Source: GWA2-66-18 sp964537395 (lineage in GTDB: Bacteria > Elusimicrobiota > Elusimicrobia > UBA1565 > UBA9628). From it: a stretch of DNA of 64,000 bases. Shown one piece after another: positions 61,101-64,000 of this stretch (positions are counted from its first letter, which is position 1; each line of letters begins with the position of its first letter). The DNA lies in contig CAZIBN010000010.1 in NCBI GenBank assembly GCA_964537395.1, positions 1-64,000 of the forward strand, in the 5' to 3' direction. The notes below the pieces were generated by a model. The model had not been told where the DNA came from, did not search any database, and was given only the letters and a program-made list of their open reading frames with translations. The translations under genes and the position numbers were made by a program.

Positions 61101-64000
61101 TGAACGTGCGGACGCCGTCTTCGTAAGCCGTTTTGATTAATGCCGCAAAATTGACCGCCCGGATCGCCTGCGTCGTGATCGAATCCGCGGCGGACTCGCG
61201 CGTGACCTCATACGCCTTGCCGAAGGCGCCCGAGTAGAAGCGGATGCCCTTGGGGGCGCGTGTCGGGAAGAGATGCAGATCTCGATACTGCTTCTCCACC
61301 AATTTAGCCGCCGGGAAATGGACCGTCGAGACGCCCTGCAGCGGCAAAAAGACGCATCCCAAACCTTCCACAAGTTTCTCGACCGCGGAGCGGTAGCCGC
61401 CGACGACGCATTCGACGGGAGCGTTCACGATCAATAAGGCCGCGCGCTCAGCACCCTTGAGAGCCATGTTGACGGCGTCCGCGGGGCGGTCCACGACGCC
61501 AAGGACCCAATCGACCTTCTCGTTGGCGGGCAGGCGCCAGAACTGGCGGGCGGCGTCGCAGGGGCCGGCGAGCTCGGAGGTGAACAGGGACGACTGCTTC
61601 ATGCGCCGAAGCATCTCGTCACGCGACGTCCAGGCCCGAGTGGCGAACAGGCCCGCGGTCTCGCCCAGGCTGTAGCCGACGACGGCGTTCGGGGTCACGC
61701 CAAAGGCGCGCATCAGGTCGCTCGTCACAGTCCCATGCGCGACCGAGGCGAAGATCAGGGCGTGGTAGTCGGCGTTGAGCTCGCTGTCGGCCTTGGCCTC
61801 CCAGCCCGGCTCGAAGGAGAGCCGCCAGGGCGCGACACGTGCGGGCGTCATCTGCTGGCGCAGGTAGCCGTTCTCCTCGTCCTGCCGGCGAAGGATCTCG
61901 GGCCACTGCGCGCCGAGAGCGGCGGTCATGCCGAGATACTGGTTGCCGGAGCCGGGGAAAACGAAGGCAAGATCCTGGCCGAGAGGCTTGCGGGTGGTCA
62001 GGTAGGCGCGGTCGGAGGCGAGCGGGCGCTCGGGGTTGTCGCGGATGGAATCCATCGCCTGTCGCGCGAGGGCAAGAAGCTCCTTCCAGTCGCGCGCGAC
62101 GAGCACGCAGGCGAGCGCCGACTCGGGGGAAGCGCCGCGCTTGATCCACCAGCGCCGCGCGAGCGCTTCGATGCCGTCGCCTGGATCCTGAGCGGCGGTC
62201 CAGTCGATCAACGCGGAGAGGTCTGAAAGCAGCGCGGGCGCATCGGAGGACTCGACGGCGAACAGGGCCGAGGCGCGGGCGCCGAGAGGCTGGCGGCGCT
62301 CGTCCTCGACGAGGCTATCAGCGGTGTCCCGCTCGAAGCCCTCCAGAACCGCGTGCACGCAGCCGCCGTCGATGCCCAGAGAGGTGACGCCCGCGCGGCG
62401 CGGGCCGTCGGCGCGGTTGCGCAGCCAGTAGGAGGCCAGGCGCGGCGAGTGGAAGCGCTTGCGCGCGGAGGCCAGAGGCGAGATCGGGTTGACGATCTCC
62501 GGGCCAGCGGGCAGGATCTCCTGATACAGCGCCAGCGCGGCCTTGACGAGCCCGGCGAGGCCGGCAGCGGCGCCCGCATGGCCGATGACGGATTTCGATG
62601 AGGAGAGCGCCAGCGGAAGCTCCGCCTCCGCGGTGCCGAAGAAGTCCACGAGAGCCGCGGCCTCGGAGCGATCTTCACCCGCGTCGCCCGAGGCGTGGCA
62701 CTCGAGAAGACCAACGGTGCTCGGGTCGACCTTGGCGTCGTCGTAGGCACGTCGCAACGCTTCGACGCAGGCCTCCGGGGTCGGCACGAGCGCGTCGGCG
62801 CCTCCGCCCGAGGCCGTGCCGAGGCCCCTGATCACCGCGTAGATGCGGTCGCCGTCGCGCAGGGCGTCGTCGAGGCGCTTGAGGACGACGGTGGCCGCGC
62901 CCTCTCCGGGCACGGCGCCGTCGGCCGTCGCATCGAACGAACGAGGATGCCCTGTCGGCGAGAACGGCTTAAGGGCGTGCGAGCCGGCCAGCGCGCGGGC
63001 CTCGCCGCCGAGGTCGGCGGCCGAAGCGAGGGCGGCGTCCACCTCGCCGCGCTGCAGCGCGCGCACCGCGGCCTCGAGAGCCTTGAGGCCGGAGTTCTCT
63101 TCGGCGGAGACGGTGAAGCTGGGGCCGCCGAGACGGAACTCGCGGGCGACGCGGCTGGCGGCGACGGACGCCAGGCCGCCCATCACGCGGTTCGCGGTGA
63201 GGGCGGGGCCGGAGGCGTCTCGAAGCGAGGACAGCCAGGAGGAGCGCTCGACGGAGGATAAGGACCAGCCTTTGGCTTTCGCCCAGGCGTCGGCCGAAGA
63301 TTCGAGCGACCAGCGTAGATCATAATGCGTGATCGCGAGGTCGAAGGCGACGCCGAGAAAGACGCCGACGCGGTCGCGGCCTTCTTCGGACAGCTTCGCG
63401 TCGGCGATGGCGGCGGCCGCGCTCTGGAGAGCGAGGAGCTGCTGAGGGAGCATCTCTTCCATCTCTTTGGGAGGGATCCTGAAGGCGGCTGCATCGGAGC
63501 CGGCCTCGCGCAGAAATCGGCCCTTGAAGCCGGCCGGGGCGTCGATGCCATACCAACGGTCCTCGGCGTAGGAGCTTTCTTGTTCGACGCCGCTTAAAAC
63601 GGCTTCCTGATACGAACGGAGATTGGTCAAAGTGCCGAAGCGGGCGTCCATGCCGACGATGGCGATGGGAACGGAAGACGGAACGGCACGGCGGACGGAT
63701 GGAGAACTCTTGGAACCGGCCTTACGGCGTTCGGGGGCTTCTTCAACAATGATATGGGCATTGATGCCGCCGAAGCCGAAGGCTGAGAGCGCGGCTCGCC
63801 GTGGCGTCTTTGCATCGCGCCTCAACCACGGTGATGCTTCAGATTGAACATGAAAAGGACTCTCAGAAAGACCGGCATTCGGATTAGGAGTCGAGTAGTT
63901 CGCGTTGGGAGGGAGGGTCTCGTTTTCGAAACCCAACAACACTTTCATTAATCCAGCGGAACCGGCCGCCGTTAACAGGTGGCCGATGTTTGACTTGACC
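58174..64000 (-). CDS. Pfa-type PUFA synthase subunit, KS-CLF-AT-DH-DH (5' end outside window)
   Basis: At least 1,941 residues are visible and the frame stays open through the window edge, so the start lies outside. Residue numbers count from the internal Met at 63948. The edge encodes KSNIGHLLTAAGSAGL, the third-motif His of a ketosynthase. A second ketosynthase-like domain (about 91-520) keeps IVGMDARFG, ECHASGD and SVIGHAGAAAG, but its Cys position reads VSAEENSGL, so it is a chain-length-factor type. An acyltransferase (about 655-1000) has FVFPGSGNQYLGM and VVGYSLGETAG. Four hot-dog units make two FabA-type dehydratases, with HFKDDNVMPG (about 1447) and HFYQDPVCPG (about 1825). This order is the PfaC/Pfa3 type of polyunsaturated fatty acid synthase. 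Confidence 0.92.
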   Translation of the reverse strand, partial: VKSNIGHLLTAAGSAGLMKVLLGFENETLPPNANYSTPNPNAGLSESPFHVQSEASPWLRRDAKTPRRAALSAFGFGGINAHIIVEEAPERRKAGSKSSPSVRRAVPSSVPIAIVGMDARFGTLTNLRSYQEAVLSGVEQESSYAEDRWYGIDAPAGFKGRFLREAGSDAAAFRIPPKEMEEMLPQQLLALQSAAAAIADAKLSEEGRDRVGVFLGVAFDLAITHYDLRWSLESSADAWAKAKGWSLSSVERSSWLSSLRDASGPALTANRVMGGLASVAASRVAREFRLGGPSFTVSAEENSGLKALEAAVRALQRGEVDAALASAADLGGEARALAGSHALKPFSPTGHPRSFDATADGAVPGEGAATVVLKRLDDALRDGDRIYAVIRGLGTASGGGADALVPTPEACVEALRRAYDDAKVDPSTVGLLECHASGDAGEDRSEAAALVDFFGTAEAELPLALSSSKSVIGHAGAAAGLAGLVKAALALYQEILPAGPEIVNPISPLASARKRFHSPRLASYWLRNRADGPRRAGVTSLGIDGGCVHAVLEGFERDTADSLVEDERRQPLGARASALFAVESSDAPALLSDLSALIDWTAAQDPGDGIEALARRWWIKRGASPESALACVLVARDWKELLALARQAMDSIRDNPERPLASDRAYLTTRKPLGQDLAFVFPGSGNQYLGMTAALGAQWPEILRRQDEENGYLRQQMTPARVAPWRLSFEPGWEAKADSELNADYHALIFASVAHGTVTSDLMRAFGVTPNAVVGYSLGETAGLFATRAWTSRDEMLRRMKQSSLFTSELAGPCDAARQFWRLPANEKVDWVLGVVDRPADAVNMALKGAERAALLIVNAPVECVVGGYRSAVEKLVEGLGCVFLPLQGVSTVHFPAAKLVEKQYRDLHLFPTRAPKGIRFYSGAFGKAYEVTRESAADSITTQAIRAVNFAALIKTAYEDGVRTFIELGPQGSCTRMIGKILGPLTHNARSVDSRGLDDVSGILKTLAFLIAERIPVDLKPLYGARTFCAGHQPAPATPAQFVRLSLGGRSSKVSWTPPLPPKAEAPAPAKPFIVAPSVRIPEPRLPGDEFSTPRVPNTPRQLFPETVRSPQAAPSAAISLSNAAALTAQAHQMYLKLAENFAVLQSRNLGEQIRIASGQSVAPALISAPDPLPSKSVFMDRKACLEYASGKIGAVLGEAFAHVDAYPTRVRLPEEPLMLCDRILSVTGVPNSMKAGSCVTEHDVLPNGWYLDAGRIPTCIVVEAGQADLFLSGYLGIDSKTKGNAVYRLLDAIVTFHDHLPRPGQVIKYDISIDGFGQHDDIWLFFFRYDSTVDGKPLLTMRKGCAGFFTNAELAKGKGIVLTDAEKQPVPGKKPSDWQVLAPFNDKVSLTEGQFEALRAGDLKTAFGPSFASLPFVPDTLPTGRMKLVDRILELDPHGGRYGLGRAVGEMDIHPDDWHLICHFKDDNVMPGTLMYECCLHTLRVQLMRMGWVGEKGKVWHEPVPGVASQLKCRGQVLASTKKARYELHIKELGYESDGTPFCVADAFMYSDDKNIVQITDMSVRLSGTNRASIESLWLKKEKTVLYGPDKIMAYSNGNPSEAFGAPYKVFDKDRILARLPGPPYQFLDRIVETKGAPFELKAGAAAVAEYDIPKDAWYFRENGQATMPFAILLEVALQPCGWLAAYCGSALTSPADLSFRNLGGDAIQYIEITPETGTLVTSVVMTKVSLAGGMVIQNYDMTMTDASGRLVYKGKTEFGFFTKESLSQQVGLRGAKPFVAPAGAAPRRLPLKDGLPALPGPMLLLLDSVEQYDSAGPKGLGALIGRRAVNPNEWFFSAHFYQDPVCPGSLGLESFVELMKCHARDRWPGAGIFESMVLGQTHKWLYRGQYTPVNKNVEVQCWITAVDEATKTLTADGYLLRDGLVVYEMRDFTLRING

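Overview
The window is high-GC bacterial DNA, gene-dense on both strands, with many short ATGA-type gene overlaps. No rRNA, tRNA, CRISPR array or complete insertion sequence is visible. No marker gene fixes the taxon. The many large exported proteins with Ala/Pro-rich N-termini and no recognisable domain, plus a linked polyunsaturated fatty acid (PUFA) synthase and ole cluster, suggest an uncultured lineage such as Elusimicrobiota. That is an inference, roughly even odds.

Layout. 1-4.4 kb: a small exported peptide, an AT-richer FAD oxidoreductase, then a hipB-hipS-hipT kinase toxin-antitoxin operon with a four-site operator array and a fourth, translationally coupled gene for an MPPED-type metallophosphoesterase. 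4.4-15 kb: SNF2 helicase, a large exported protein, two TPR proteins, an S1-domain protein, a KTSC-like protein and an APC permease, all on the minus strand. 15-20 kb: glycogen debranching enzyme glgX, a small RNA gene with promoter and terminator, a 49-aa Cys-containing protein and exported proteins. 20-32 kb: beta-carbonic anhydrase, a transposase remnant, a SET-domain protein, a class II aldolase, response regulators (one broken), a fatty-acid desaturase, parvulin, pterin dehydratase, peroxiredoxin, an exported metallopeptidase and an MFS carrier. 32-47 kb: a second copy of the small RNA, more exported proteins, putrescine aminotransferase, malQ-glgB, an SRAP protein, a CDP-alcohol phosphotransferase and a collagen-like exported protein. 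47-53 kb: RNase HI, TerC, a glycosyltransferase/methyltransferase group and a PGRP-type amidase lipoprotein. 53.4-64 kb: oleD, oleC, oleB, a 67-aa gene and oleA, directly downstream of a Pfa-type PUFA synthase subunit that runs off the window edge.

How the genes fit together. The last 10.6 kb looks like one operon in which a KS-CLF-AT-DH-DH synthase makes a polyunsaturated acyl chain, OleA joins two chains head to head, and OleD, OleC and OleB convert the product to a very-long-chain polyunsaturated alkene. GlgX, GlgB and MalQ belong to glycogen/maltodextrin turnover. Several regulatory patterns cross gene boundaries: (i) a GGCC-rich palindromic box upstream of six exported-protein genes; (ii) extended -10 promoters placed 6-9 nt before start codons, implying leaderless mRNAs; (iii) two copies of a roughly 75-90 nt small RNA; (iv) long perfect palindromes that share only a ten-base cap.
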